Assembly (NCBI RefSeq): GCF_021261325.1
Contig: NZ_JAJSBI010000022.1
Span: 1-64,000 of the forward strand
DNA from: Streptomyces guryensis
GTDB lineage: Bacteria > Actinomycetota > Actinomycetes > Streptomycetales > Streptomycetaceae
Direction of reading: 5' to 3'
Length of the DNA stretch: 64,000 bases
Each line of letters starts with the position of its first letter. The first letter of the stretch is position 1. Of this stretch, positions 1 through 8,332 are shown piece after piece. The notes below the pieces were generated by a model. That model was given only the letters and a program-made list of their open reading frames with translations. It did no database searches and was not told the DNA's origin. Both the position numbers and the translations under genes were made by a program.

Positions 1-102
1 GTGAGGGAAACGCCCGGTTACATTCCGAACCCGGAAGCTAAGCCTTACAGCGCCGATGGTACTGCAGGGGGGACCCTGTGGGAGAGTAGGACGCCGCCGA
101 AC
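1..102 (+). rRNA. 5S ribosomal RNA, 3' part (5' end outside window)
   Basis: The sequence carries the typical bacterial 5S core CCGAACCCGGAAGCTAAG and the 3' half with GATGGTACTGCAGGGG and GAGAGTAGGACGCCGCC. The first bases of the gene are cut off by the window edge. It is presumably the last gene of an rrn operon extending to the left, and a strong hairpin follows directly. The 3' boundary is set by comparison with remembered Streptomyces 5S sequences and may be off by one or two bases. Confidence 0.95.
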
Positions 103-112
103 AAAAATTGAG

Positions 113-146
113 AAAACCCCCGTACCGTTATCGGTACGGGGGTTTT
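113..146 (+). terminator. Rho-independent terminator of the rrn operon
   Basis: AAAACCCCCGTACCG and its exact reverse complement CGGTACGGGGGTTTT flank a TTAT loop, followed by TCTGC. It lies 10 bases after the 5S gene, so it most likely ends the rRNA transcript. The A/T tracts on both sides would let it work in both directions. Confidence 0.85.
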
Positions 147-169
147 CTGCATTTCAGGACTTAGGTCTC

Positions 170-189
170 GGGGCCTTTCATAAGGCCCC
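170..189 (-). terminator. Hairpin after the DUF58 gene
   Basis: GGGGCCTT and AAGGCCCC form an 8-bp stem with a TCAT loop, 5 bases beyond the minus-strand stop codon of the DUF58 gene. It is probably the terminator of the DUF4129-DUF4350-MoxR-DUF58 operon, sitting back to back with the rrn terminator. Confidence 0.6.
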
Positions 190-194
190 TCCTG

Positions 195-1505
195 TTACAG
201 ACGTCCCGCCGCCTTCAGTGCCAGATACGCATCTGCCAGGGCTGGCGCCAGTTCATCCGGAGTTTCGTCGACGACCGTGACTCCGGATCGGCGGAGCTGC
301 TCCGCGGTGCGGTGGCGTTCACTTTGGGCCTGGGCGGCGGCTGCAGCGTCGTAGACAGCCTCGGTGTTTCCACGGGCGTTCGCCATACGGGCGATGTATG
401 GGTCCGCTACCGATGCCATCAGAACTGTGTGGCGCTGGGTGAGTTGGGAGAGTACGGGAAGCAGGCCTTCCTCCACAGGCGCCGCGTCGAGGCTCGTGAG
501 CAGCACGATGAGTGAGCGGCGCGGGGCTGTGCGGAGTGCGGTCGCGGTTAGGCCGCGGGCATCGAGTTCGACCAGTTCGGGTTCGAGCGTGGCCATCGCG
601 TTGACCAGGGCCGGGAGGACGTCGCGTGCGGTGCGGCCCTGAACGAGGGCGCGGACCCGGCGGTCGTAGGCGAGCAGGTCCACCCGGTCGCCGGCGCGTG
701 AAGCGAGTGCTGCCAGGAGCAGGGCTGCGTCCAACGAGGCGTCGAGGCGTGGGGCGTCACCCACGCGTCCCGCTGAGGTGCGGCCTGTGTCCAGGACGAT
801 CAGGATGCGGCGGTCGCGTTCGGGACGCCACGTGCGCACGGCGACTGTGGACTGACGGGCCGTGGCGCGCCAGTCGATGGAGCGAGTGTCGTCGCCCGGC
901 ACGTACTCGCGCAGGCTGTCGAATTCCGTCCCTTCGCCGCGGGTGAGCACGCTGGTGCGGCCGTCGAGCTCGCGGAGGCGGCCGAGTTTCGAGGGCAGGT
1001 GCTTGCGGCTGGTGAAGGGCGGCAGGACGCGTACTGTCCAGGGGACCTGGTGGCTGCCTTGGCGCGAGAACAGACCGAGGGGGCCGTAGGAGCGGATGGT
1101 CACTCGGTCTGCGTGGCGGTCGCCGCGGCGGCTGGGGCGTAGACGGGTGGTGGCGCGGCGGCGCTCGCCGGCAGGCACGGTCAGGTGGTGGCGCGAAGCC
1201 GCTACTTCGGTGCCGGGCTGCCAGCTGCTGGGGGGCCAGGCGTCACGCAGGCGGGCCCGGAGGAGACGGCGCGATGGATTGGTGACGGTGAGGGCCACGT
1301 CGGCGGTCTCGCCCAGGCGTACGGACGTGTCGCCGGAGCGGGTCAGGCCGAGGCGCCGTACCGGCGCTGCGAGGGCGAAGTCGCAGGCACAGGCCAGAGC
1401 CAGAGGAGCGTTCACGGCGAGGATGCCTGTCCAGCTGGGGTCCCAGATACCGACGGGGAGGGAGCCGAGGGCCGCGAGGAGCGCGGCGCGTCCGGTGAGG
1501 GCCAT
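195..1505 (-). CDS. DUF58 domain-containing protein (MoxR-associated)
   Basis: 436 aa from an ATG whose first bases overlap the MoxR stop codon (ATGA), which fixes the start; a longer open frame continues upstream inside moxR but has no support. The N-terminus has two hydrophobic stretches within the first ~45 residues, as is usual. The middle holds the classic DUF58 signature (FDSLREYVPGDD followed by IDWRATAR) and then a VWA-like fold starting ILIVLDTGRTS. DUF58 proteins are nearly always encoded beside MoxR AAA+ ATPases and are thought to work with them as membrane-linked VWA-type partners in assembling or maturing other proteins; no enzymatic reaction is known. It is the last gene of a tightly coupled minus-strand operon. 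Confidence 0.9.
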   Translation of the reverse strand: MALTGRAALLAALGSLPVGIWDPSWTGILAVNAPLALACACDFALAAPVRRLGLTRSGDTSVRLGETADVALTVTNPSRRLLRARLRDAWPPSSWQPGTEVAASRHHLTVPAGERRRATTRLRPSRRGDRHADRVTIRSYGPLGLFSRQGSHQVPWTVRVLPPFTSRKHLPSKLGRLRELDGRTSVLTRGEGTEFDSLREYVPGDDTRSIDWRATARQSTVAVRTWRPERDRRILIVLDTGRTSAGRVGDAPRLDASLDAALLLAALASRAGDRVDLLAYDRRVRALVQGRTARDVLPALVNAMATLEPELVELDARGLTATALRTAPRRSLIVLLTSLDAAPVEEGLLPVLSQLTQRHTVLMASVADPYIARMANARGNTEAVYDAAAAAQAQSERHRTAEQLRRSGVTVVDETPDELAPALADAYLALKAAGRL

Positions 1506-2497
1506 CAGCGGGGGACGGGGACGTGGGTGAGGATCGCGTTGATGACGGAGTCGGCCGTGACGCCTTCCATCTCTGCCTCGGGGCGGAGTTGCACGCGATG
1601 GCGAAGGGTGGGGAGGGCCAGGGCCTTGACGTCGTCGGGGATGACGTAGTCGCGGCCCGTGAGCCATGCCCATGCGCGCGAGGTGGCGAGGAGGGCAGTG
1701 GCGCCCCGTGGGGAGGCGCCCAGGGCCAGGGACGGTGACTCGCGGGTGGCCCGGCAGATGTCCACCACGTAGGCGGTGATTTCCGGGGAGATGGCCGTCT
1801 TGGCGACCGCGGCTCGGGCGGCCTCCAAGTCTTCCTGGCCTGCCACGGGGCGTACGCCGGCGGCGCGCAGGTCGCGCGGATTGAAGCCCTCGGCGTGGCG
1901 GGTGAGAACGTCGATCTCGTCCTGGCGGGAGGGCAGAGGGACCGTCAGTTTGAGGAGGAAGCGGTCCAGTTGGGCTTCGGGGAGGGGGTATGTGCCCTCG
2001 TACTCGACCGGGTTCTGGGTTGCGGCGACCAGGAAGGGGTCGGGGAGCGGGCGCGGGGTGCCGTCGACCGTGACCTGGCGTTCCTCCATGGCCTCGAGGA
2101 GGGACGACTGGGTCTTCGGGGGCGTGCGGTTGATCTCGTCGGCGAGAAGGAGGTTGGTGAAGACAGGGCCGGGCTGGAACGAGAACTCGGCGGTGCGACT
2201 GTCGTAGACCAGGGAGCCCGTGACGTCGCTCGGCATCAGGTCGGGGGTGAACTGGACGCGCTTCGTGTCGAGTTCGAGTGCGGAGGCGAGGGCGCGTACG
2301 AGCAACGTTTTGGCGACTCCGGGGACTCCTTCAAGTAGTACATGTCCGCGGCAGAGGAGGGCGACGACGAGGCCGGTCACGGCGGGGTCCTGGCCGACCA
2401 CGGCTTTGGCGATCTCGGCGCGCAAAGCTTCCAGGGAAGCTCGGGCTTTGCCCGGGTCCCCGGTGTGCCTGGCGTTGTCAGTGGTCGGGTCCATCAT
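1505..2497 (-). CDS. MoxR family AAA+ ATPase
   Basis: 330 aa. The Walker A motif is GVPGVAKT (Lys about residue 63), the Walker B motif is LLLADEINR (about residues 116-124), sensor 1 is ATQNP, and the C-terminal lid follows. MoxR ATPases are cytoplasmic chaperone-like enzymes coupled to DUF58/VWA proteins. The ATGATG at the start overlaps the TGA stop of the DUF4350 gene; either ATG could be used, and the first is chosen. The stop overlaps the DUF58 start, so translation is coupled at both ends. The order DUF4129, DUF4350, MoxR, DUF58 is a recurrent actinobacterial arrangement, and the exact cargo is unknown. Confidence 0.93.
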   Translation of the reverse strand: MMDPTTDNARHTGDPGKARASLEALRAEIAKAVVGQDPAVTGLVVALLCRGHVLLEGVPGVAKTLLVRALASALELDTKRVQFTPDLMPSDVTGSLVYDSRTAEFSFQPGPVFTNLLLADEINRTPPKTQSSLLEAMEERQVTVDGTPRPLPDPFLVAATQNPVEYEGTYPLPEAQLDRFLLKLTVPLPSRQDEIDVLTRHAEGFNPRDLRAAGVRPVAGQEDLEAARAAVAKTAISPEITAYVVDICRATRESPSLALGASPRGATALLATSRAWAWLTGRDYVIPDDVKALALPTLRHRVQLRPEAEMEGVTADSVINAILTHVPVPR

Positions 2498-3690
2498 GGA
2501 CGGCGTACCTCTCTTTCGAGGGCGTCGAGTTGGTCGGCGAGGGCGACGAGGGCCGTGTCGTCGCTGGGTGGCGGGCCGAAGAGGAGTGAGTGCAGAGCCT
2601 GTCCGTCGCCGCGGAGATGGGCGGAGAGGACGGGGAGCAGGGCTTCGGGCGCGTGCGCCTGGGCGGCGGGGAGGCCTACGAGGGGGGCGAGGCGGATGCG
2701 GGTGGTGGAACGAAGAGCGGCGGCCGCGCGGTCGCGGGCGTTCGCCTTGCGGTAGAGGCGGGCGCGGCCTTCGACGGTTTCGGAGGCGCGGATCGCCACG
2801 GGAAGTTTTTCGGGCACGAGGGGGCCCATTCGGCGTGCCCGCCAGAGGGCGGCGAGGGCTGCCGCGACGAAGAGTTGCAGTGTGCCCCAGAGCCAGCCGG
2901 AGGGGAGCAGGTCGAAGAAGCCCTTTTCGCCGCCGGTGTCGGTGGCGGAGTTGTCGGAGAGCGAGGGGAGGTACCAGACCAGATGGGGGCGGGAGCCGAG
3001 GAGTTGGAGGGCGAGCGAGGCGTTGCCCTCCTTGTCGAGGTGGTCGTTGAAGAGGATGTCGGGCGCGCCGAGGACGACGGTGTCGCCGTCTCCGGGGGTC
3101 TCCGGAATGCGCAGAAGAGTGGCCAGGCGCTCGCTGCGGTAGCACTCGTCGGCGCCGAGGCGTGTGGTGGTGTAGCGGATGCCGCCCGTGTCTGCGGTGC
3201 CCGCTCGGCGGGCGGCGGGCAGTTGACAGTCGGGGGAGAGCGTCGAGTCGAAGCTGGTGGCGGGGTCCGCGGTGACGCCGGGGGCAAGCTTCTCGACGGC
3301 CGAGCTGCCCGGGGCGATGAGGACGGTGCGGCCACCGGAGCGGGCGATCGCGGAGTGCAGCCGCGTCTGTTGATGGCGCGTCAACAGGTCGGGGAGGGCG
3401 ACCAGGAGTGTGCTGTTCGGGGCGGCTGCGGCGCGCGCCTCGTCCAGAGTGGTGACTACACGTGTGGACACGCCGCGGTCGGCGAGGAGGTCGGCGACGG
3501 CGCGGCTGCCGTAGGGGTCGACCGAGCGTGGGTCGAGTTCGCCGTGCCGCGTGTCGGAGCGGATCACGGCGATCACGACGGCCGCCGTCAGAAGGAGCAC
3601 GACGGCGAGCGCGATGCCTCGTGCGCGGGTCCACACTTGGCGTGCCGTGGGCGAGGCCGAGGTGGACGGAAGCGTGGCCTCGGCTGTCAT
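2494..3690 (-). CDS. DUF4350 domain-containing membrane protein
   Basis: 398 aa. A cytoplasmic tail is followed by one membrane segment at about residues 27-44 (IALAVVLLLTAAVVIAVI), then an extracytoplasmic DUF4350 domain, which resembles a periplasmic Rossmann-like or GATase-like fold. A second hydrophobic segment lies near residue 285 (LQLFVAAALAALW), followed by a cytoplasmic tail of about 100 residues. DUF4350 proteins are typical partners of MoxR-DUF58 systems in actinobacteria; the molecular role is not established. The ATG start overlaps the preceding DUF4129 stop as ATGA, and the TGA stop overlaps the MoxR start, so all members are translationally linked. Confidence 0.88.
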   Translation of the reverse strand: MTAEATLPSTSASPTARQVWTRARGIALAVVLLLTAAVVIAVIRSDTRHGELDPRSVDPYGSRAVADLLADRGVSTRVVTTLDEARAAAAPNSTLLVALPDLLTRHQQTRLHSAIARSGGRTVLIAPGSSAVEKLAPGVTADPATSFDSTLSPDCQLPAARRAGTADTGGIRYTTTRLGADECYRSERLATLLRIPETPGDGDTVVLGAPDILFNDHLDKEGNASLALQLLGSRPHLVWYLPSLSDNSATDTGGEKGFFDLLPSGWLWGTLQLFVAAALAALWRARRMGPLVPEKLPVAIRASETVEGRARLYRKANARDRAAAALRSTTRIRLAPLVGLPAAQAHAPEALLPVLSAHLRGDGQALHSLLFGPPPSDDTALVALADQLDALEREVRRP

Positions 3691-4466
3691 CCGGCGGCTC
3701 CCTGGCGGGCGTTGTGGGCCGTGCTGGGGCCGCTGCTCGCGAGCTGGGGCTTGGTGCGTTCGAGATCGCGGTCGAGTTCGGCCATGCGGTGGTACGACTG
3801 CTCGCTCGCCCTTCGGCCGCCGTATGTCACGTCGTCGAAGTCCCGGGCAGCGGCGTGCAGCCGGGCTCCGTGGTCGGGCAGTGCGTGGCCTGCTTCTGCG
3901 GTTGCCTCGTCCGCGGTGCGGCCGGGGCGGATGTCGAGGAGTGCTCGTTCCTCGAGGGAGCGGACGATGCCGCGCATGCGTTCCTGGACGGCTTGGTTCC
4001 AGTGGCCTTGGGCGGCGTGTGCGTCGGCGGCGGTGCGATGTTCGGCGGCGCTGCGGGGACGATCGTCGAACAGGACGGCAGACGAAGCGGGTTCACGCCG
4101 TGGTGTGCCCAGCCGCCACCACAGCGCGCCCAGCAACGAGAGGACGGTCACGATGACGACGACCAGGCCGAGTGTGCCTCCGGGCGTGGCGGCCGCGGCC
4201 GAGCCGAACAACTTGTCGACCCAGTCCCAGAAGGCGTTCAGGGCGCGCTGGAACAGGCTGGGGTCGTTCTCGTGGTACATGCGTTTCGACAGCTCGCGAC
4301 GGGCTGCCTCACGTGCGGGATCCCGCGGGATCGTCACCGGCGGTTCGTCGCCGGAGTGCGCCAGCGACAGGACGGATGTGTTCCCGGCACGCAGCAGCGC
4401 CCGTACGGCCGACGCTGCGGCGCGCGGCAGGGCTGTGGGCACCGCTATGAGAACTCCCCCCGTCAT
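3687..4466 (-). CDS. DUF4129 domain-containing protein
   Basis: 259 aa from the chosen ATG (first residues MTGGVLIAV). A GTG two codons upstream (4472) or an ATG at 4517, overlapping the previous gene, are alternatives. The protein has one clear membrane segment (LGLVVVIVTVLSLLGALWW) in the middle and a C-terminal DUF4129 domain. DUF4129 is often found at the C-terminus of transglutaminase-like membrane proteins or, as here, as a separate small membrane protein in MoxR operons. The gene follows the multi-pass membrane protein by about 8-10 bases and overlaps the DUF4350 start, so it belongs to the same operon. Confidence 0.85.
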   Translation of the reverse strand: MTGGVLIAVPTALPRAAASAVRALLRAGNTSVLSLAHSGDEPPVTIPRDPAREAARRELSKRMYHENDPSLFQRALNAFWDWVDKLFGSAAAATPGGTLGLVVVIVTVLSLLGALWWRLGTPRREPASSAVLFDDRPRSAAEHRTAADAHAAQGHWNQAVQERMRGIVRSLEERALLDIRPGRTADEATAEAGHALPDHGARLHAAARDFDDVTYGGRRASEQSYHRMAELDRDLERTKPQLASSGPSTAHNARQGAAG

Positions 4467-4476
4467 GCTCACCGCA

Positions 4477-5838
4477 TCAGCCCCCCGAGCCGGCGTCGGT
4501 GCCGTAGCCCTGGACACCGGCAGCGCGGGCCAGTTCGAGATCGAGGGCTTCGCGGCGGATGCGCTGGTCGATGTAGAGGAGCACGGTGACGCCGGCGTTG
4601 ATCGGGAACGTGATCATGGAGCCGATCACCGAGCCGACCCCGCTGATGATGAGGAAGGTCCAGCCAAGATTGCTGCCTTCACCGTTGAGGAAGCCGACGA
4701 CGCCCTCGCCGCCGAGTGCTGCGGCGAGGAACGTGAAGGGGATGACGACGATCGCCGAGATGATGTTCGCGATGATTCCGGCGAGCAACTGGATGCCGAA
4801 GACACGCCACCAAGAGCCTCGGACGAGCTTCACGGATCGGCTCATGGACTTCACGACGCCCTGTTTCTCCAGCATCAGTGCGGGCGACGCCAGGGAGAAG
4901 CGGATCATCAGCCACAGGGCGACGACGCCGGCGGCGATGCCGCCCAGGACGGCGAGTGCGACACCGCCGTCGGCGTTCCCGAAGACGGCCACGAGGATGC
5001 CGGGCAGTGCGCCCGCGAAGACGACGGCGGCGGCGATGAGGGGCAGCAGCAGGATCAGGCCGAACAGCTTCACGACCTGAGGGCGGGCGTCGCGCCAGGC
5101 CTCGCCGGTGGTCACGGGGCGGCCGAGGACCGCACGGCTCGTGACGGTGGTGAGCAGAGCGGTCGCGGCGACCGTGGCGATCAGAGAGATCAGGAGGACC
5201 GCACCGGAGCTGAGCATGGCCTCGCCCATGGCGCGGGTCAGTTCGCCCGGGGAGGAGCTCGGATCGTCGAGGGCCGCGGTACTGGTGTCGTTCAGCACCA
5301 GGCCCTGGAGCAGGATGACGAGGATCTCGGTAACGACCGCGACGGTCAGGGAGATGCCCAGCACCGTGCGCCAGTAGGTGCGCATGGTGGAGACGGCGCC
5401 GTCGAGGATCTCGCCCACGCCGAGCGGGCGGAGCGGAATGACGCCCGGTTTGGCGGCGGGAGGAGGGCCGCCCCAGCCGCCACCCCATGCGGGGTGTCCG
5501 GGGGTGCCGTAGGCCCGGAAGCCGCCGGGACCGTGGCCGCCTGCGCCGGGGGGCGGCGGGGCGCCCCAGCCGGGGCTTGGTGGCGGGGGCGACGGCGCGG
5601 GCGGGCCGGAGCCCGCGGGCCCGGTGGGCGCGGACCACTGGCCGGGTGGCGGCTGCTGCTCGGACCACTGAGAGCCGGCGCTCTGCGGGTCAGCAGCGCC
5701 CTGCGGGCCGGGACCGGGCTGGTCCGCGGGCTCCGTGGGGCTGGGCCGGTCAGTGGGGTCGGCAGGCCCGGACGCGCCGGGCTCCTGCCCGTCGGACGGG
5801 GCAGATCCGGGCGAGGCCCAGCCCGGAGTGTCTTTCAT
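4477..5838 (-). CDS. Multi-pass membrane protein, glycerophosphodiester-phosphodiesterase membrane-domain type
   Basis: 453 aa. The first ~130 residues are Pro/Gly/Ser-rich and low-complexity (runs such as PPPPSPGWGAPPPP), and the conserved domain starts with GVIPLRPLGVGEILDGA. At least six hydrophobic segments follow. The latter motif is typical of the membrane domain found N-terminal to some glycerophosphoryl diester phosphodiesterases, but no catalytic phosphodiesterase domain is present, so enzymatic activity should not be assumed. The start is supported by AAGGAG 7 bases upstream. It heads the MoxR operon and is divergent from mtnA across 140 bp. Confidence 0.8.
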   Translation of the reverse strand: MKDTPGWASPGSAPSDGQEPGASGPADPTDRPSPTEPADQPGPGPQGAADPQSAGSQWSEQQPPPGQWSAPTGPAGSGPPAPSPPPPSPGWGAPPPPGAGGHGPGGFRAYGTPGHPAWGGGWGGPPPAAKPGVIPLRPLGVGEILDGAVSTMRTYWRTVLGISLTVAVVTEILVILLQGLVLNDTSTAALDDPSSSPGELTRAMGEAMLSSGAVLLISLIATVAATALLTTVTSRAVLGRPVTTGEAWRDARPQVVKLFGLILLLPLIAAAVVFAGALPGILVAVFGNADGGVALAVLGGIAAGVVALWLMIRFSLASPALMLEKQGVVKSMSRSVKLVRGSWWRVFGIQLLAGIIANIISAIVVIPFTFLAAALGGEGVVGFLNGEGSNLGWTFLIISGVGSVIGSMITFPINAGVTVLLYIDQRIRREALDLELARAAGVQGYGTDAGSGG

Positions 5839-5978
5839 CGTCGCTCCTTCACGGTGCCCGTCCGCGGTCGCGGCGGCAGGTTGGCAGACATCGTGCCATG
5901 GGGTGGTTGCCGAGGTACCGGCCGCGGTATGGGCTGCACACCTTCAATTGTCCGCCGGATACGGGGCAGACTGATCGC

Positions 5979-7127
5979 ATGGCTGATCAGTACGCGCAAT
6001 CCGGCGAAGACAGCAGGCCGACCGAGATACCGGCGATCCGCTGGGAGGAGCCACCCGAAGGCCCCGTACTGGTGCTGCTCGACCAGACGAGGTTGCCGGC
6101 CGAGGAGGTCGAGCGAGTTTGCACGGACGCGCCCGCACTGGTGGAGGCGATCCGGTCGTTGGCCGTGCGCGGGGCGCCGCTGCTCGGCATCGCGGGAGCG
6201 TACGGTGTCGCGCTCGCCGCCGCGCGCGGCTTCGACGTGGACGAGGCCGCTTCCGCGCTGGCGGGCGCCCGACCCACTGCGGTGAACCTCGCTGTCGGTG
6301 TGCGCAGGGCCCAGGCCGCCTACCGAGCCGAGTTCGCCAGTAGCGGCGACGCCGGACAGGCTGCGGTGGCGGCGCTTGCCGCCGCACGTCGACTGCACAA
6401 GGAGGACGCCGAGGCCAGTGCCCGTATGGCCGAGTGCGGGCTGGCGCTCCTGGACGAGCTGCTGCCCGGTGGCGGGCACCGGATCCTCACCCACTGCAAC
6501 ACCGGGTCGCTGGTGTCGGGCGGGGAGGGGACTGCCTTCGCGGTGGCGCTCGCGGCGCACCGCGCAGGGAAGCTGCGGCGGCTGTGGGTGGACGAGACGC
6601 GTCCATTGCTGCAGGGCGCTCGTCTGACCGCTTATGAGGCGGCGCGCAGCGGCATGGCGTACACCCTGCTCACCGACAGCGCGGCGGGGTCGCTCTTCGC
6701 GGCCGGCGAGGTGGACGCGGTGCTGATCGGGGCGGACCGCATTGCTGCCGACGGTTCGGTGGCCAACAAGATCGGGAGCTATCCGCTCGCGGTGCTCGCG
6801 CGGTACCACCATGTGCCGTTCATCGTGGTGGCACCGGTGACGACAGTGGACCTGGACACCCCCGATGGGGCGTCCATCGAGGTCGAGCAGCGGCCCGGCC
6901 ACGAGGTGACCGAGGTAGCGGCACCTCAGGTGCCGGTGGCGGGAGCGGAGGCAGGAGGCGGGATTGCGGTGGCACCGCTGGGTACCCAGGCGTACAACCC
7001 GGCGTTCGATGTGACGCCGCCCGAGCTGGTGACCGCGATCGTCACGGAAGAGGGTGCCGTTTCGCCCGTGACGGCTGAGGTTCTTGCAGAGCTCTGTGCC
7101 AGGTCGCGCGAGGTGACGATCAGCTAA
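5979..7127 (+). CDS. mtnA: S-methyl-5-thioribose-1-phosphate isomerase
   Basis: 382 aa, the usual MtnA length. It converts 5-methylthioribose-1-phosphate to 5-methylthioribulose-1-phosphate in the methionine salvage pathway. Visible motifs are the N-terminal RGAPLLGIAGAYGVAL, the HCNTGS segment with the catalytic Cys (residue 173), and GADRIAADGSVANKIGSY with the catalytic Asp (residue 253), as in the eIF2B-alpha/MtnA family. ATG at 5979 (MADQYAQS) is the likely start; the open frame reaches further upstream without coding character. It is divergent from the MoxR operon and separated from mtrA by about 500 bp. An annotation as translation initiation factor eIF-2B subunit would be the older name for the same family. 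Confidence 0.93.
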   Translation: MADQYAQSGEDSRPTEIPAIRWEEPPEGPVLVLLDQTRLPAEEVERVCTDAPALVEAIRSLAVRGAPLLGIAGAYGVALAAARGFDVDEAASALAGARPTAVNLAVGVRRAQAAYRAEFASSGDAGQAAVAALAAARRLHKEDAEASARMAECGLALLDELLPGGGHRILTHCNTGSLVSGGEGTAFAVALAAHRAGKLRRLWVDETRPLLQGARLTAYEAARSGMAYTLLTDSAAGSLFAAGEVDAVLIGADRIAADGSVANKIGSYPLAVLARYHHVPFIVVAPVTTVDLDTPDGASIEVEQRPGHEVTEVAAPQVPVAGAEAGGGIAVAPLGTQAYNPAFDVTPPELVTAIVTEEGAVSPVTAEVLAELCARSREVTIS

Positions 7128-7310
7128 TGGGGTGATGTCGGCTCGATCGATGCGAACGGGTCCGCTGCCTGCGGTCATCAGCCCGCGGGGCCGGGCTGGG
7201 TGGAGCGGTCCGTTCTCACATGCCAGTGCCTCGGACCATCCCGAGCTGCTGCTATGTCTGGCAGCGATCGCAGACGACGGGCTGGAAGTGGGCGGCCGGT
7301 CTCAAAGCCC

Positions 7311-7336
7311 AAGCTCCTCAGTCGGCTGAGGAGCTT
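7311..7336. terminator. Possible mtnA terminator hairpin
   Basis: A perfect 10-bp stem (AAGCTCCTCA / TGAGGAGCTT) with a GTCGGC loop lies 184 bases after the mtnA stop. No T-tract follows, so it is only a candidate for termination or a regulator-binding palindrome. Confidence 0.4.
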
Positions 7337-7564
7337 GCCGCCGAGGGAGGGGGGCCTCGGCCCGGGATGTGCGACGTGCGGGGCGGCCAGGTGAGCGACG
7401 TGGGCAGGCATGCCTTTCGGGAAACCGCTCTTCAGATCCAGCACGGCAGCAGGTCACCTTCGCTCGGGCGAGAGCGCCCTGGGCCGACCGTATGGTCAGG
7501 CTCCGCCTACCCTGGGTAGCTGACATCCGTGTCTGACATCGACGTCGCGGGACAGGGGCAGACA

Positions 7565-7603
7565 GTGACGGTCGAGTACGACTATCGTCACGGGCCAGTG
7601 ACG
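7565..7603 (+). promoter_or_regulatory. Candidate operator upstream of mtrA
   Basis: A GTGACG at 7565-7570 is followed by the perfect inverted repeat CGTCAC-GGGCCA-GTGACG (7586-7603), ending 38 bases before the mtrA start codon. Three copies of one half-site this close to a regulator gene suggest an operator. Whether MtrA itself or another factor binds is inference. Confidence 0.4.
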
Positions 7604-7641
7604 CTGCTCACCTGCACCTTCACCACCGTTATGAGAATGGG

Positions 7642-8331
7642 ATGATGTCGTTTATGAAGGGACGAGTCCTTGTCGTCGACGACGACACGGCACTGGCCGA
7701 GATGCTCGGCATCGTGCTGCGTGGTGAAGGTTTTGAGCCGTCTTTCGTGGCCGACGGCGACAAGGCGCTGGCCGCATTCCGTGAGAGCAAACCGGACCTG
7801 GTGCTGCTCGACCTGATGCTGCCCGGGCGGGACGGCATCGAAGTGTGCCGCCTGATCAGGGCGGAGTCGGGTGTGCCGATCGTGATGCTCACAGCCAAGA
7901 GCGACACCGTCGACGTGGTGGTCGGGCTGGAGTCGGGCGCCGACGACTACATCGTGAAGCCGTTCAAGCCCAAGGAACTGGTCGCCCGGATCCGGGCGAG
8001 GCTGCGGAGGTCGGAGGAGCCGGCGCCGGAACAACTGGCCATAGGTGACCTGGTCATCGATGTGGCCGGTCACTCCGTGAAGCGGGAGGGGCAGTCGATC
8101 GCGCTGACGCCGCTGGAATTCGACCTGCTGGTGGCACTGGCGCGGAAGCCGTGGCAGGTGTTCACGCGTGAGGTGCTGCTCGAACAGGTGTGGGGATACC
8201 GGCATGCTGCGGACACCCGGCTTGTGAATGTTCACGTACAGCGGCTGCGCTCCAAGGTCGAGAAGGACCCGGAGCGGCCGGAGATCGTGGTGACCGTCAG
8301 GGGCGTCGGCTACAAGGCAGGGCCCAGCTGA
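7642..8331 (+). CDS. mtrA: Two-component response regulator MtrA (OmpR/PhoB family)
   Basis: 229 aa, nearly identical to the Streptomyces MtrA sequence as I remember it. The receiver domain has the acidic pair in VVDDDTALAEML, the phospho-acceptor Asp at about residue 57 (LLDLMLPG), conserved Thr/Ala (MLTAKS) and Lys (VKPFKP). The C-terminal OmpR-type winged helix ends VVTVRGVGYKAG. In actinobacteria MtrA links cell-wall metabolism, DNA replication and, in Streptomyces, development and antibiotic control. The tandem ATGATG leaves the exact start uncertain by one codon, and an internal ATG at residue 5 is also possible. mtrB follows after one base. Confidence 0.97.
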   Translation: MMSFMKGRVLVVDDDTALAEMLGIVLRGEGFEPSFVADGDKALAAFRESKPDLVLLDLMLPGRDGIEVCRLIRAESGVPIVMLTAKSDTVDVVVGLESGADDYIVKPFKPKELVARIRARLRRSEEPAPEQLAIGDLVIDVAGHSVKREGQSIALTPLEFDLLVALARKPWQVFTREVLLEQVWGYRHAADTRLVNVHVQRLRSKVEKDPERPEIVVTVRGVGYKAGPS

Positions 8332-8332
8332 C

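Larger units (their letters stand above)
7128..7641. other. 514-base intergenic region between mtnA and mtrA
   Basis: No convincing gene is seen; short open frames on both strands lack ribosome sites and family resemblance. The region holds the inverted repeat AAGCTCCTCA-GTCGGC-TGAGGAGCTT at 7311-7336, which could terminate mtnA transcription. It also holds a cluster of GTGAC/GTCAC half-sites at 7565-7603 just upstream of mtrA, listed separately. Confidence 0.6.

Noticed and set aside
2590..6285. A 1231-codon open frame on the plus strand through the MoxR/DUF4350/DUF4129 operon
   Set aside because: It is antisense to well-motivated genes and its codon composition mirrors them; such long shadow frames are common at this GC content.
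7178..7444. Possible 88-aa minus-strand gene between mtnA and mtrA
   Set aside because: No ribosome site, no recognisable motif, and it crosses the 7311-7336 hairpin.
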